Positions 44,798 to 54,503 of a stretch of 64,000 nt of DNA are shown one piece after another. How positions within the stretch are numbered: the first letter of the stretch is position 1; every line of letters starts with the position of its first letter. Location: NCBI RefSeq assembly GCF_902833055.1, contig NZ_CADFEJ010000014.1, positions 1 to 64,000 on the forward strand. The letters run 5' to 3'. Origin of the DNA: Burkholderia territorii (lineage in GTDB: Bacteria; Pseudomonadota; Gammaproteobacteria; Burkholderiales; Burkholderiaceae). The translations under genes were made by a program, and so were the position numbers. The notes below the pieces were generated by a model. The model searched no databases and was not told the origin of the DNA. It saw only the letters and a list, made by a program, of their open reading frames with translations.

Positions 44798-45448
44798 ATG
44801 ATGAAAAAGACGACCCTGAAAACGGTGTTCCTGACCGGCCTGCTGGTTCTCGTTCCGCTCGCGATCACGCTGTGGGTGCTCGGCCTCATCATCGGCACGA
44901 TGGACCAGACGCTGCTGCTGTTGCCCGAATCGTGGCAACCGGAGCGGATGCTCGGCTTCCATCTGCCGGGGATCGGCGCGGTGCTGACGCTCGCGTTCAT
45001 CTTCGTCGTCGGGCTGGCCACGCAGAATTTCATCGGCCAGAAGCTCGTCACGTGGTGGAACGCGGTCGTGCGTCACATCCCGGTCGTCGGGCCGATCTAC
45101 ACGAGCGTCAAGCAGGTATCGGACACGCTGCTGTCGAGCAGCGGCAACGCGTTCCGCAAGGCGCTGCTGATCGAATACCCGCGGCGCGGCTCGTATACGA
45201 TCGCGTTCCTGACGGGCGCGCCCGGCGGCGACGTGGTCAACCATCTGACGGAAGAGTACGTGAGCGTGTACGTGCCCACGACGCCGAACCCGACGTCGGG
45301 CTTCTTCCTGATGCTGCCGAAGAGTGAAGTCATCGAACTCGACATGTCGGTCGATGCCGCGCTCAAGTACATCGTCTCGATGGGCGTCGTGGCGCCTCCG
45401 GCGCCGATTCCGGCGCCCGCCCGCCGTCCCGTCGAGCCGCCGCTGTAA
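44798..45448 (+). CDS. DUF502 family membrane protein
   Basis: A 216-residue inner-membrane protein with two N-terminal transmembrane helices (TVFLTGLLVLVPLAITLWVLG and IGAVLTLAFIFVVGLATQNF, given in part) and a soluble C-terminal part (VPVVGPIYTSVKQVSDTLLS-type stretch, read here as IPVVGPIYTSVKQVSD) ending in a Pro-rich tail. The family has no assigned function. Two adjacent ATGs (44798, 44801) are possible. aspS follows 67 bp later. Confidence 0.87.
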   Translation: MMKKTTLKTVFLTGLLVLVPLAITLWVLGLIIGTMDQTLLLLPESWQPERMLGFHLPGIGAVLTLAFIFVVGLATQNFIGQKLVTWWNAVVRHIPVVGPIYTSVKQVSDTLLSSSGNAFRKALLIEYPRRGSYTIAFLTGAPGGDVVNHLTEEYVSVYVPTTPNPTSGFFLMLPKSEVIELDMSVDAALKYIVSMGVVAPPAPIPAPARRPVEPPL

Positions 45449-45515
45449 GTAAAGAATCATCGCCCGGGCCGCGCGTTGCGGCACCCGTTGATCAAACCGA
45501 ACGAAAGCAAACATC

Positions 45516-47318
45516 ATGTCGATGCGTACTGAATACTGCGGTCTCGTGACCGAACACCTGCTGGGCCAAACCGTGTCGCTGTGCGGCTGGGTGCAGCGCC
45601 GCCGCGATCACGGCGGTGTGATCTTCATCGACCTGCGCGATCGTGAAGGCCTCGTGCAGGTGGTGTGCGACCCGGATCGTGCCGAAATGTTCGCGACCGC
45701 TGAAGGCGTGCGCAACGAGTTCTGCGTGCAGATCAAGGGTCTCGTGCGCAACCGTCCGGAAGGCACGGTCAACGCCGGCCTGAAGAGCGGCAAGATCGAA
45801 GTGCTGTGCCATGAGCTGATCGTGCTGAACGCGTCGATCACGCCGCCGTTCCAGCTCGACGACGACAACCTGTCGGAAACGACGCGCCTCACGCACCGCG
45901 TGCTCGACCTGCGCCGTCCGCAGATGCAGCACAACCTGCGCCTGCGCTACCGCGTCGCGATCGAGGCACGCAAGTACCTCGACGAGCAGGGCTTCATCGA
46001 CATCGAAACGCCGATGCTGACGAAGAGCACGCCGGAAGGCGCGCGCGACTACCTCGTGCCGTCGCGCGTGAACGCGGGCCAGTTCTTCGCGCTGCCGCAG
46101 TCGCCGCAGCTGTTCAAGCAGCTGCTGATGGTCGCGAACTTCGACCGTTACTACCAGATCACCAAGTGCTTCCGCGACGAAGACCTCCGCGCCGACCGTC
46201 AGCCGGAATTCACGCAGATCGACTGCGAGACGTCGTTCCTCGGCGAGCAGGAAATCCGCGATCTCTTCGAAGACATGATCCGTCACATCTTCAAGAAGAC
46301 GATCGACGTCGAGCTCGACGCGAAATTCCCGGTGATGCCGTACTCGGAAGCGATGGCGCGTTTCGGTTCGGACAAGCCGGACCTGCGCGTGCAGCTCGAA
46401 TTCACCGAGCTGACCGACGCGATGAAGGACGTCGACTTCAAGGTGTTCAGCACGCCGGCCAACGCGAAGGACGGCCGTGTCGCGGCGCTGCGCGTGCCGA
46501 AGGGCGGCGAGCTGTCGCGCGGCGACATCGACGGTTACACGGAATTCGTGCGCATCTACGGCGCGAAGGGCCTCGCATGGATCAAGGTCAACGAAAAGGC
46601 GAAGGGTCGCGACGGCCTGCAAAGCCCGATCGTCAAGAACCTGCACGACGCGTCGATCGCGGCGATCCTCGAGCGCACCGGTGCTGAAGACGGCGACATC
46701 ATCTTCTTCGCGGCCGACCGCGCGAAGATCGTCAACGACAGCCTGGGCGCACTGCGCCTGAAGATCGGCCATTCCGAATTCGGCAAGGCGAACGGCCTCG
46801 TGCAGGCTGGCTGGAAGCCGCTGTGGGTCGTCGACTTCCCGATGTTCGAATACGACGACGAAGACGCGCGCTACGTCGCCGCGCACCACCCGTTCACCAG
46901 CCCGAAGGACGAGCACCTCGAGTACCTCGAGACGGATCCGGGCCGCTGCCTCGCGAAGGCGTACGACATGGTCCTGAACGGCTGGGAAATCGGCGGCGGT
47001 TCGGTGCGTATCCACCGTGAGGAAGTGCAGAGCAAGGTGTTCCGCGCGCTGAAGATCGGTGCGGAAGAGGCGCAGCTCAAGTTCGGCTTCCTGCTGGACG
47101 CGCTGCAGTACGGCGCGCCGCCGCACGGCGGTATCGCATTCGGCCTCGACCGCATCGTCACGATGATGGCCGGTGCCGACTCGATCCGCGACGTGATCGC
47201 GTTCCCGAAGACGCAGCGTGCGCAGGATCTGCTCACGCAGGCACCGAGCCCGGTAGACGAGCGTCAGCTGCGCGAGCTGCACATTCGTCTGCGCCAGCCG
47301 GAACAGCCGAATGCGTAA
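45516..47318 (+). CDS. aspS: Aspartate-tRNA ligase
   Basis: Class II aminoacyl-tRNA synthetase charging aspartate, 600 residues, the usual bacterial length. N-terminal OB fold for the anticodon ([26 protein letters not shown] in parts), class II motif 2 in [20 protein letters not shown], the bacterial insertion domain (about 290-430), and motif 3 [15 protein letters not shown]. In Burkholderia and many proteobacteria AspRS is non-discriminating and also charges tRNA-Asn; that cannot be judged by eye here. Codon use is strongly biased, as expected for an abundant protein. A strong terminator follows. Confidence 0.97.
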   Translation: MSMRTEYCGLVTEHLLGQTVSLCGWVQRRRDHGGVIFIDLRDREGLVQVVCDPDRAEMFATAEGVRNEFCVQIKGLVRNRPEGTVNAGLKSGKIEVLCHELIVLNASITPPFQLDDDNLSETTRLTHRVLDLRRPQMQHNLRLRYRVAIEARKYLDEQGFIDIETPMLTKSTPEGARDYLVPSRVNAGQFFALPQSPQLFKQLLMVANFDRYYQITKCFRDEDLRADRQPEFTQIDCETSFLGEQEIRDLFEDMIRHIFKKTIDVELDAKFPVMPYSEAMARFGSDKPDLRVQLEFTELTDAMKDVDFKVFSTPANAKDGRVAALRVPKGGELSRGDIDGYTEFVRIYGAKGLAWIKVNEKAKGRDGLQSPIVKNLHDASIAAILERTGAEDGDIIFFAADRAKIVNDSLGALRLKIGHSEFGKANGLVQAGWKPLWVVDFPMFEYDDEDARYVAAHHPFTSPKDEHLEYLETDPGRCLAKAYDMVLNGWEIGGGSVRIHREEVQSKVFRALKIGAEEAQLKFGFLLDALQYGAPPHGGIAFGLDRIVTMMAGADSIRDVIAFPKTQRAQDLLTQAPSPVDERQLRELHIRLRQPEQPNA

Positions 47319-47366
47319 CGCGTGTCACAGGTCGTGTGCGCGGTGACGCGTGCGCGACATCCAGCG

Positions 47367-47400
47367 AAAAAGGCGCCGTGGTGCGCCTTTTTCGTTTTTT
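47367..47400 (+). terminator. Rho-independent terminator after aspS
   Basis: Stem AAAAAGGCGC (47367-47376) / GCGCCTTTTT (47383-47392) with a 6-base loop and a run TTTTTCGTTTTTT. Confidence 0.93.
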
Positions 47401-47474
47401 GCGGTACAGTCGCAGCACTTGCCGTACGTTCCGGCACAGGCCCGGCGCCCGGCCCTGTGCCGCATGAAACAAAG

Positions 47475-47969
47475 ATGACGAAGCCGCCGAAAATCCCCGA
47501 ATCCGTTCTCGTCGTGATCTACACGCCCGAACTCGACGTGCTGGTGATCAAGCGTGCCGACCAGCCCGATTTCTGGCAATCGGTGACCGGATCGAAGGAC
47601 GCGCTCGACGAGCCGCTCGCGCTCACGGCCGCGCGCGAAGTCGCCGAGGAAACCGGCATCTCGGTCGGTACGCACGACGTGCCGGCCACCGCGCTGGTCG
47701 ACTGGCACCACCGGATCGAATACAGCATCTATCCGCAATACCTGCATCGCTATGCACCGGGCGTCACGCGCAACGTCGAGCACTGGTTCGGCCTGTGCGT
47801 GCCGCGCCGCGTCGACGTGACGCTGTCGCCGCGCGAGCACGTCGACCATGCGTGGCTGCCGTACCGCGAAGCGGCCGCGCGCTGCTTCTCGCCGTCGAAC
47901 GCCGAAGCGATCCTGCAATTGCCCGTGCGCGTGTCGCTCGCGCGGGCGCCGCACGGCTCGTCCGCATGA
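47475..47969 (+). CDS. nudB: Dihydroneopterin triphosphate diphosphatase (Nudix)
   Basis: Folate pathway Nudix hydrolase that removes pyrophosphate from dihydroneopterin triphosphate. The 164-residue product carries a Nudix box with one extra residue near the start (TGSKDALDEPLALTAAREVA then EETGI), as in other NudB proteins of this group, and the C-terminal SPREHVDHAWLPYREA. The ATG at 47475 is preceded by AAACAAAG only, not a strong ribosome binding site. The stop overlaps the clsB ATG by four bases. Confidence 0.9.
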   Translation: MTKPPKIPESVLVVIYTPELDVLVIKRADQPDFWQSVTGSKDALDEPLALTAAREVAEETGISVGTHDVPATALVDWHHRIEYSIYPQYLHRYAPGVTRNVEHWFGLCVPRRVDVTLSPREHVDHAWLPYREAAARCFSPSNAEAILQLPVRVSLARAPHGSSA

Positions 47970-49240
47970 ATGCGGAAACCCGCAAGCGCTTCGCGCAGTT
48001 GCGGCAGATGTTCCTGCAGGAGCGCGGCTCCGCGTCGCGGCTCGCGTTCACCGCCGGCAACACGGTGCGGCTCTGCGAGACCGGCGCCGAATTCTTCCAC
48101 GCGCTGATCGAACGGATCGATGCGGCGCGCGAGCAGGTGATGCTCGAAACCTACATCTTCTGTGACGACGCGGCCGGCCGCCCGGTGTCGGATGCGCTGA
48201 TCCGCGCGGCGCAGCGTGGCGTGCGCGTGCGCGTGATCACCGACGGTGTCGGCACCGCGCGCCTGCCGCTGTTCGATACGTGGGCCGGTGCAGGCGTCGA
48301 GCACTGCATCTACAACCGTTACCTGTTCGGCCGTTTCGGCTTCTCGCGCACGCACCGCAAGCTCGCGGTGATCGATCACGCGGTCGCGTTCTGCGGCGGC
48401 ATCAACATCGTCGACGACTACGCGCAGGGCAGCGCGACACTGCCGTTTCCGCGCTGGGATTTCGCGGTCGAGATGGCCGGGCCGGTGGTGTCGGACGTGC
48501 GTGCCGCGTTCGAACTGCAGTGGCATCGCATCCAGTTCGGCCACAAGCCATATGCCCAGTACGCGGCCGGGCTGCACGGCGGCGAAGCGTTCCCGGACAT
48601 GTTCCGGCGCTGGATGCGCAGCCACCGGTGGATCAAGGCCGGTGCGCTGCGGGTCGTGACGGAGCCGAGCGTCGCGTTCGTCGCGCGCGACAATGTCGTG
48701 AACCGCCGCGCGATCGAGAAGGCGTATCTCGCCGCGATCGGCCAGGCGCGCCAGCGAATCCTGCTCGCGAATCCGTATTTCATGCCGGGCCGCAAGCTGC
48801 GCCGCGCGCTGACGGGTGCCGCACGCCGCGGCGTCGACGTGCGGGTCCTGATCGGCCGCAACGAGTTCACGGCGCTCGATACGGCCGTGCCGTTCCTGTA
48901 TCACGCGCTGCTGCGCGCGGGCGTGCGCGTGGCGGAATACGACAAGACGATCCTGCACGGCAAGGTGGCGGTGATCGACGACAACTGGGCGACCGTCGGC
49001 TCGTCGAACCTGGACGCGCTGAGCCTGATGCTGAACAATGAGGCGAACGTCGTGCTGGTGCGCTACGATGCAATCACCAACGAACTGCGCGATGCGATCG
49101 CGGCCGCGTTCTCCGAAGGCCGCGAAATCGACGCCGCCCGGTATGCCGCGCGGCCGCGCATCGAGCGCATGCTGAACTGGCTCGCGTACAACACGTACCG
49201 CATCGTGATGAAGGCGCTGACGGTCGGCGGTTACGACTGA
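47966..49240 (+). CDS. clsB: Cardiolipin synthase B
   Basis: A 424-residue PLD-superfamily phospholipid synthase acting at the inner membrane. Two HxKx4D half-sites: SRTHRKLAVIDHAVAFCGGIN and TILHGKVAVIDDNWATVGSS, each followed by the GG/GS-x-N residue. The lack of N-terminal transmembrane helices and the length near 410 fit ClsB. Coupled to nudB by a four-base overlap (ATGA). A second PLD protein is encoded at 17603-19228. Confidence 0.9.
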   Translation: MNAETRKRFAQLRQMFLQERGSASRLAFTAGNTVRLCETGAEFFHALIERIDAAREQVMLETYIFCDDAAGRPVSDALIRAAQRGVRVRVITDGVGTARLPLFDTWAGAGVEHCIYNRYLFGRFGFSRTHRKLAVIDHAVAFCGGINIVDDYAQGSATLPFPRWDFAVEMAGPVVSDVRAAFELQWHRIQFGHKPYAQYAAGLHGGEAFPDMFRRWMRSHRWIKAGALRVVTEPSVAFVARDNVVNRRAIEKAYLAAIGQARQRILLANPYFMPGRKLRRALTGAARRGVDVRVLIGRNEFTALDTAVPFLYHALLRAGVRVAEYDKTILHGKVAVIDDNWATVGSSNLDALSLMLNNEANVVLVRYDAITNELRDAIAAAFSEGREIDAARYAARPRIERMLNWLAYNTYRIVMKALTVGGYD

Positions 49241-49271
49241 TTCCGACTAAGCATTCGCTTCAAAAATCCGT

Positions 49272-49287
49272 CCGCACGTTCGTGCGG
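49272..49287. repeat. Perfect inverted repeat after clsB
   Basis: CCGCACGTTCGTGCGG, 7-bp arms with a 2-base centre. Read on the minus strand it is followed by ACGGATTTTTG, so it might be a minus-strand terminator, but no gene on that strand needs one; it may equally be the end of the clsB transcript. Confidence 0.4.
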
Positions 49288-49359
49288 AAAAGCCGCTCCG
49301 GTCCCGCCGGAATCGCGCAAAATAGCGGCTCGGTTAGACACCGGTTTCTAATAATTTCC

Positions 49360-49415
49360 TTGTTTCGCGAGCGGCCGCACTCAATAATAGTACGGCCGTT
49401 CGATTTTATTCGAAC
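49360..49415 (+). promoter_or_regulatory. Candidate promoter and TetR operator of the beta-oxidation operon
   Basis: TTGTTT (49360-49365), 17 bases, then AATAAT (49383-49388, 5/6 to the -10 box). A perfect inverted repeat, GTTCGATTTTATTCGAAC (49398-49415), lies just after the predicted start and 25 bases before the regulator ATG. A wider pair CCGTTCG/CGAACGG (49396-49402, 49419-49425) overlaps it. Position and symmetry suggest the operator of the adjacent TetR protein. Confidence 0.5.
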
Positions 49416-49439
49416 CCCCGAACGGTTACAGAAATAGCT

Positions 49440-50039
49440 ATGCGAAAAGGCGAACAGACGCGTGCCGCGATACTCGAAGCTGCTTTGGACCTCGCCAGCC
49501 GTGACGGGCTGGAGGGGCTGACGATCGGCCTGCTGGCCGAGCGCATGCAGATGAGCAAGAGTGGCGTGTTCGCGCACTTCGGATCGCGCGAGGACCTGCA
49601 GGTCGAGGTCGTGCGCGAGTATCACCATCGTTTCGAGAACGAGGTGTTCTTTCCGAGCCTGCGCGAGCCGCGAGGCTTGCCGCGCCTTCGGGCGATGCTG
49701 GCCCGCTGGACGGAGAAGCGCATCCAGGAGGTGACGACGGGATGCATCTACATCAGCGGTGCCGTCGAGTACGACGACCGGCCTGACAGCCCCGTGCGCG
49801 AGCAGTTGATCGCGAGCGTGACGGCCTGGCGTGCCGCGATGCTGCGTGCCATTTCGCAGGCGAAGGAAGAAGGCCATCTGCGTGCGGATACGGATCCGGA
49901 CCTGATGCTCTTCGAGTTGTACAGCTTCACGCTCGGCCTGCATCACGACGCACGATTCCTGCATTCGCCGGATGCCGTGCGCCTCACGTGGGCCGCGCTG
50001 GAAAAGACGATCGTTTCGTATCAGAGCGAGAGCCGTTAG
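49440..50039 (+). CDS. TetR/AcrR family transcriptional regulator of fatty acid degradation
   Basis: A 199-residue repressor. N-terminal TetR helix-turn-helix: RAAILEAALDLASRDGLEGL then GLLAERMQMSKSGVFAHFGS; the C-terminal helical domain is the ligand pocket (family TetR_C with the RWTEKRIQEVTTGCIYISG stretch). Set 57 bp before an acyl-CoA dehydrogenase gene in the same direction, it is probably a repressor of the beta-oxidation operon released by long-chain acyl-CoA (inference, by analogy with PsrA/FadR-type TetR proteins). Confidence 0.88.
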   Translation: MRKGEQTRAAILEAALDLASRDGLEGLTIGLLAERMQMSKSGVFAHFGSREDLQVEVVREYHHRFENEVFFPSLREPRGLPRLRAMLARWTEKRIQEVTTGCIYISGAVEYDDRPDSPVREQLIASVTAWRAAMLRAISQAKEEGHLRADTDPDLMLFELYSFTLGLHHDARFLHSPDAVRLTWAALEKTIVSYQSESR

Positions 50040-50096
50040 CGGCGCGTGATCCGCCCGCCAGGAGCTCGAGCCGTTTGCCCACCTTTGGAGAGAGTC

Positions 50097-51884
50097 ATGG
50101 GACAGTACGCCGCGCCGCTGCGCGACATGCAATTCGTGTTGCACGAGCTTCTGAACGTCGAAGCCGAGGTCAAGCAAATGCCGCGGCATGCGGACCTCGA
50201 CGCCGACACGATCAACCAGGTCCTCGAGGAAGCGGGCAAGTTCTGCTCCGAGGTACTGTTCCCGCTGAACCAGGTCGGCGACCGCGAAGGTTGCACGTAT
50301 GAAGGCGACGGCGTCGTGAAGACGCCGACCGGGTTCAAGGAAGCGTATCAGCAATACGTCGAGGCCGGCTGGCCGGCGCTCGGCTGCGATCCGGACTTCG
50401 GCGGCCAGGGCCTGCCCGCGTTCGTGAACAACGCGCTCTACGAAATGCTGAACTCGGCGAACCAGGCATGGACGATGTATCCGGGCCTGTCGCACGGCGC
50501 ATACGAATGCCTGCACGCGCACGGCGCGCCGGAACTGCAGCAGCGCTACCTGCCGAAGCTCGTGTCGGGCGAATGGACGGGCACGATGTGCCTGACCGAG
50601 CCGCACTGCGGCACCGACCTCGGCATCCTGCGCACCAAGGCCGAACCGAACGGCGACGGCTCGTACTCGATCAGCGGCACGAAGATCTTCATCTCGAGCG
50701 GCGAGCACGACATGTCGAAGAACATCATCCACCTCGTGCTCGCGCGCCTGCCGGACGCACCGCAAGGCACGAAGGGGATCTCGCTGTTCATCGTGCCGAA
50801 ATTCATTCCGGACGCATCGGGCGAGCCGGGCGAGCGCAACGGCATCAAGTGCGGCTCGATCGAGCACAAGATGGGCATCCACGGCAACTCGACGTGCGTG
50901 ATGAACCTCGACAACGCGACGGGCTGGATGGTCGGCGAGCCGAACAAGGGCTTGAACGCGATGTTCGTGATGATGAACGCCGCGCGTCTGGGCGTCGGCA
51001 TGCAGGGCCTCGGCCTGACGGAAGTCGCGTACCAGAACTCGCTGACGTACGCGAAGGAGCGCCTGCAGATGCGTTCGCTGACGGGCCCGAAGGCACCGGA
51101 CAAGCCGGCCGACCCGATCATCGTGCATCCGGACGTGCGCCGCATGCTGCTCACGCAAAAGGCCTACGCGGAAGGCGCGCGCGCGTTCACGTACTGGTCC
51201 GCGCTGCAGATCGACAAGGAGCTGTCGCACGCCGACGAAGCGGTGCGCAAGGAAGCGGCCGACCTCGTCGCGCTGCTCACGCCGATCATCAAGGCATTCC
51301 TGACCGACAACGCGTTCGAGTCGACCAACCATGCGATGCAGATCTACGGCGGCCACGGCTTCATCTCCGAGTGGGGCATGGAGCAGTACGTGCGCGACGC
51401 GCGGATCAACATGATCTACGAAGGCACGAACTCGATCCAGTCGCTCGACCTGCTGGGCCGCAAGGTGCTCGGCGACATGGGCGCGAAGCTGAAGAAGTTC
51501 GGCAAGCTCGTCACCGAATTCGCGGAAGCCGAAGGCGTGAAGCCGGAGATGGCCGAGTTCATCAATCCGCTCGCCGACATCGGCGACAAGGTGCAGAAGC
51601 TGACGATGGAAATCGGCATGAAGGCGATGCAGAACCCGGACGAAGTCGGCGCCGCGGCCGTGCCGTACCTGCGCACCGTCGGCCATCTGGTGTTCTCGTA
51701 CTTCTGGGCGCGCATGGCGCGCATCGCGCTCGACAAGGAAGCGTCGGGCGATCCGTTCTACAAGTCGAAGCTCGCGACGGCCCGCTTCTATTTCGCGCGC
51801 CTGCTGCCCGAGACGGCGGCGACGATCCGCGCCGCGCGCGCCGGCTCGAAGACGCTGATGGAAGTCGACGAATCGCTGTTCTGA
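50097..51884 (+). CDS. Acyl-CoA dehydrogenase (long, with C-terminal extension)
   Basis: FAD enzyme for the first step of fatty acid beta-oxidation, 595 residues. Marks: MCLTEPHCGTDLG (FAD/substrate loop), MNLDNATGWMVGEPNKGLNAM, MQIYGGHGFISEWGMEQYVRD and IYEGTNSIQSLDLLGRK, whose Glu is the expected catalytic base. The extra 150-160 C-terminal residues form the acyl-CoA dehydrogenase C-terminal extension seen in FadE-like and DUF-fused forms. The ATG at 50097 has GGAGAGA ahead; upstream in-frame codons have no homology. First enzyme gene of the operon. Confidence 0.92.
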   Translation: MGQYAAPLRDMQFVLHELLNVEAEVKQMPRHADLDADTINQVLEEAGKFCSEVLFPLNQVGDREGCTYEGDGVVKTPTGFKEAYQQYVEAGWPALGCDPDFGGQGLPAFVNNALYEMLNSANQAWTMYPGLSHGAYECLHAHGAPELQQRYLPKLVSGEWTGTMCLTEPHCGTDLGILRTKAEPNGDGSYSISGTKIFISSGEHDMSKNIIHLVLARLPDAPQGTKGISLFIVPKFIPDASGEPGERNGIKCGSIEHKMGIHGNSTCVMNLDNATGWMVGEPNKGLNAMFVMMNAARLGVGMQGLGLTEVAYQNSLTYAKERLQMRSLTGPKAPDKPADPIIVHPDVRRMLLTQKAYAEGARAFTYWSALQIDKELSHADEAVRKEAADLVALLTPIIKAFLTDNAFESTNHAMQIYGGHGFISEWGMEQYVRDARINMIYEGTNSIQSLDLLGRKVLGDMGAKLKKFGKLVTEFAEAEGVKPEMAEFINPLADIGDKVQKLTMEIGMKAMQNPDEVGAAAVPYLRTVGHLVFSYFWARMARIALDKEASGDPFYKSKLATARFYFARLLPETAATIRAARAGSKTLMEVDESLF

Positions 51885-51997
51885 CGCGAGTCCGGGCGGT
51901 GCGCGCCGCGCGCCGCCCGAACGCAACGGTTCCTGGTACTCACTTCGCCGTGCAGCCCTCACAACCCGTGCTGCACGACATTATCCGGAGACATCCC

Positions 51998-54433
51998 GTG
52001 AGCAATTTCCTGATTCGCAAGGTCGCCGTGCTGGGCGCCGGCGTGATGGGCGCGCAGATCGCCGCGCACCTCGTCAACGCGCGCGTGCCGGTGCTGCTGT
52101 TCGACCTGCCGGCCAAGGAAGGCCCGAAAAACGCGATCGCGCTGAAGGCGATCGAGAACCTGAAGAAGCTGTCGCCCGCGCCGTTCGGCGTGAAGGACGA
52201 CGCGAAATACCTCGAAGCCGCGAACTACGAGGACGACATCGCGAAGCTCGCCGAGTGCGACGTCGTGATCGAGGCGATCGCCGAGCGGATGGACTGGAAG
52301 CACGACCTGTACAAGAAGGTCGCGCCGCACATCGCGCCGAATGCGATCTTCGCGACCAACACGTCGGGCCTGTCGATCACGAAGCTGTCCGAAGGTTTCT
52401 CGGACGAGCTGAAGGCGCGCTTCTGCGGCGTGCACTTCTTCAACCCGCCGCGCTACATGCACCTGGTCGAGCTGATCCCGACCGCGCATACGCGTCCGGA
52501 AATCCTCGACCAGCTCGAGACCTTCCTGACGAGCGTCGTCGGCAAGGGCGTCGTGCGCGCGAAGGACACGCCGAACTTCATCGCGAACCGCGTCGGCATC
52601 TTCTCGATTCTGGCCGTGATCACCGAGGCCGCGAAGTTCGGCCTGCGCTTCGACGAAGTCGACGACCTGACGGGCAGCCGCCTCGGCCGCGCGAAGTCGG
52701 CGACGTTCCGCACCGCGGACGTGGTCGGCCTCGACACGATGGCGCACGTGATCAAGACGATGCAGGACAACCTCGCCGACGATCCGTTCTTCCCGGTCTA
52801 CCAGACGCCCGCCGTGCTCGCCGAACTGGTGAAGCAGGGCGCGCTCGGCCAGAAGACGGGCGGCGGTTTCTACAAGAAGGAAGGCAAGGCGATCAAGGTG
52901 CTCGACGCGAAGACGGGCACCTACGTCGATTCGGGCGCGAAGGCGGACGAGACCGTCGGCCGCATCCTGAAGCGCCCGCCGGCGGAGCGCCTGAAGCTGC
53001 TGCGTGAAACGGACCATCCGCACGCGCAATTCCTGTGGTCGATCTTCCGCGACGTGTTCCACTACATCGGCGTGCACCTCGAGTCGATCGCCGACAACGC
53101 GCGCGACGTCGACCTCGCGATCCGCTGGGGCTTCGGCTGGAACGAAGGCCCGTTCGAAGGCTGGCAGGCCGCCGGCTGGAAGCAGGTCGCCGAGTGGGTG
53201 CAGGAAGACATCGCGGCCGGCAAGGCGCTCGCGAACGTGCCGCTGCCGTCGTGGGTCCTCGAAGGCCCGGTCGCAGAGAAGGGCGGCGTGCACACGGCCG
53301 AAGGCTCGTGGGCGCCGGCGTCGAAGCGCTTCGTGCCGCGTTCCGATCTCGCCGTCTATCGCAAGCAGGTGTTCCGCGCGCCGCTGCTCGGCGAAGCGGG
53401 CGCCGATCCGAAGACGTACGGCAAGACGCTGTTCGAAACCGACGCGGTGCGTGCGTGGGTCGACGATCGTGCGGGTGAAGACGACGTCGTGATCGTGTCG
53501 TTCAAGTCGAAGATGAACACGATCGGGCCGAGCGTGATCGACGGCCTCGTGCAAGCGATCGAGCTCGCGGAGAAGGATTACAAGGGCGTGGTGATCTGGC
53601 AACCGACGTCGCTGAAGCTCGGCACGCCGGGCGGCCCGTTCTCGGCCGGCGCGAACCTCGAGGAGGCGATGCCCGCGTTCATGATGGGCGGTGCGAAGGG
53701 CATCGAGCCGTTCGTGAAGAAGTTCCAGGAAGGCATGCTGCGCGTGAAGTACGCGAACGTGCCGGTCGTCGCGGCCGTGTCGGGCATCGCGCTCGGCGGC
53801 GGGTGCGAGCTGATGCTGCACAGCGCGAAGCGCGTCGTGCACGTCGAGAGCTACATCGGTCTGGTCGAAGTGGGCGTCGGCCTCGTGCCGGCGGGCGGCG
53901 GCCTGAAGGAAGCGGCGCTGCGCGCGGCGGATGCGGCGACGGCCGCGAACGCGACGACCGACATCCTGAAGTTCGTCACGAAGTCGTTCGAGAACGCGGC
54001 GATGGCGAAGGTATCGTCGTCGGCGCACGATGCGCGCGCGATGGGCTACCTGAAGCCGTCCGACACGATCGTCTTCAACGTGTTCGAGCTGCTCGATACC
54101 GCGAAGAAGGAAGCGCGTGCGCTCGCCGACACCGGCTATCGCGCGCCGCTGCGCGCGAAGGACGTGCCGGTGGCGGGCCGCTCCGCGATCGCGACGATCA
54201 AGGCATCGCTCGTCAACATGCGTGACGGCCGCTTCATCAGCGACCACGACTTCCTGATCGCGAGCCGCATCGCGGAAGCCGTGTGCGGCGGCGACGTCGA
54301 AGCCGGCAGCCTGGTCGACGAGCAGTGGCTGCTCGCGCTCGAGCGCCGCGCGTTCGTCGAGCTGCTCGGCACGCAGAAGACGCAGGAACGGATCATGGGC
54401 ATGTTGCAGACCGGCAAGCCGGTGCGTAACTGA
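51998..54433 (+). CDS. 3-hydroxyacyl-CoA dehydrogenase / enoyl-CoA hydratase (FadB/FadN-like)
   Basis: An 811-residue two-domain beta-oxidation enzyme with the dehydrogenase first. NAD site KVAVLGAGVMGAQIAAHL at residues 8-25, then HFFNPPRYMHLVELIP near 147 and GFGWNEGPFEGWQA near 380; the C-terminal crotonase part starts near 480 with VSFKSKMNTIGPSVIDGL, GANLEEAMPAF and SGIALGGGCELMLHS. This domain order (dehydrogenase-hydratase) is that of FadN, reversed from E. coli FadB. GTG start at 51998 with CCGGAG eight bases ahead. Part of a complex with the thiolase. Confidence 0.92.
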   Translation: MSNFLIRKVAVLGAGVMGAQIAAHLVNARVPVLLFDLPAKEGPKNAIALKAIENLKKLSPAPFGVKDDAKYLEAANYEDDIAKLAECDVVIEAIAERMDWKHDLYKKVAPHIAPNAIFATNTSGLSITKLSEGFSDELKARFCGVHFFNPPRYMHLVELIPTAHTRPEILDQLETFLTSVVGKGVVRAKDTPNFIANRVGIFSILAVITEAAKFGLRFDEVDDLTGSRLGRAKSATFRTADVVGLDTMAHVIKTMQDNLADDPFFPVYQTPAVLAELVKQGALGQKTGGGFYKKEGKAIKVLDAKTGTYVDSGAKADETVGRILKRPPAERLKLLRETDHPHAQFLWSIFRDVFHYIGVHLESIADNARDVDLAIRWGFGWNEGPFEGWQAAGWKQVAEWVQEDIAAGKALANVPLPSWVLEGPVAEKGGVHTAEGSWAPASKRFVPRSDLAVYRKQVFRAPLLGEAGADPKTYGKTLFETDAVRAWVDDRAGEDDVVIVSFKSKMNTIGPSVIDGLVQAIELAEKDYKGVVIWQPTSLKLGTPGGPFSAGANLEEAMPAFMMGGAKGIEPFVKKFQEGMLRVKYANVPVVAAVSGIALGGGCELMLHSAKRVVHVESYIGLVEVGVGLVPAGGGLKEAALRAADAATAANATTDILKFVTKSFENAAMAKVSSSAHDARAMGYLKPSDTIVFNVFELLDTAKKEARALADTGYRAPLRAKDVPVAGRSAIATIKASLVNMRDGRFISDHDFLIASRIAEAVCGGDVEAGSLVDEQWLLALERRAFVELLGTQKTQERIMGMLQTGKPVRN

Positions 54434-54503
54434 GCGAGCGGACAACTTTGCACGGGACCGGAGCGCGCTTCGAAGGCTGCGCTTCGTCCGACAGGAGTTT
54501 GAA

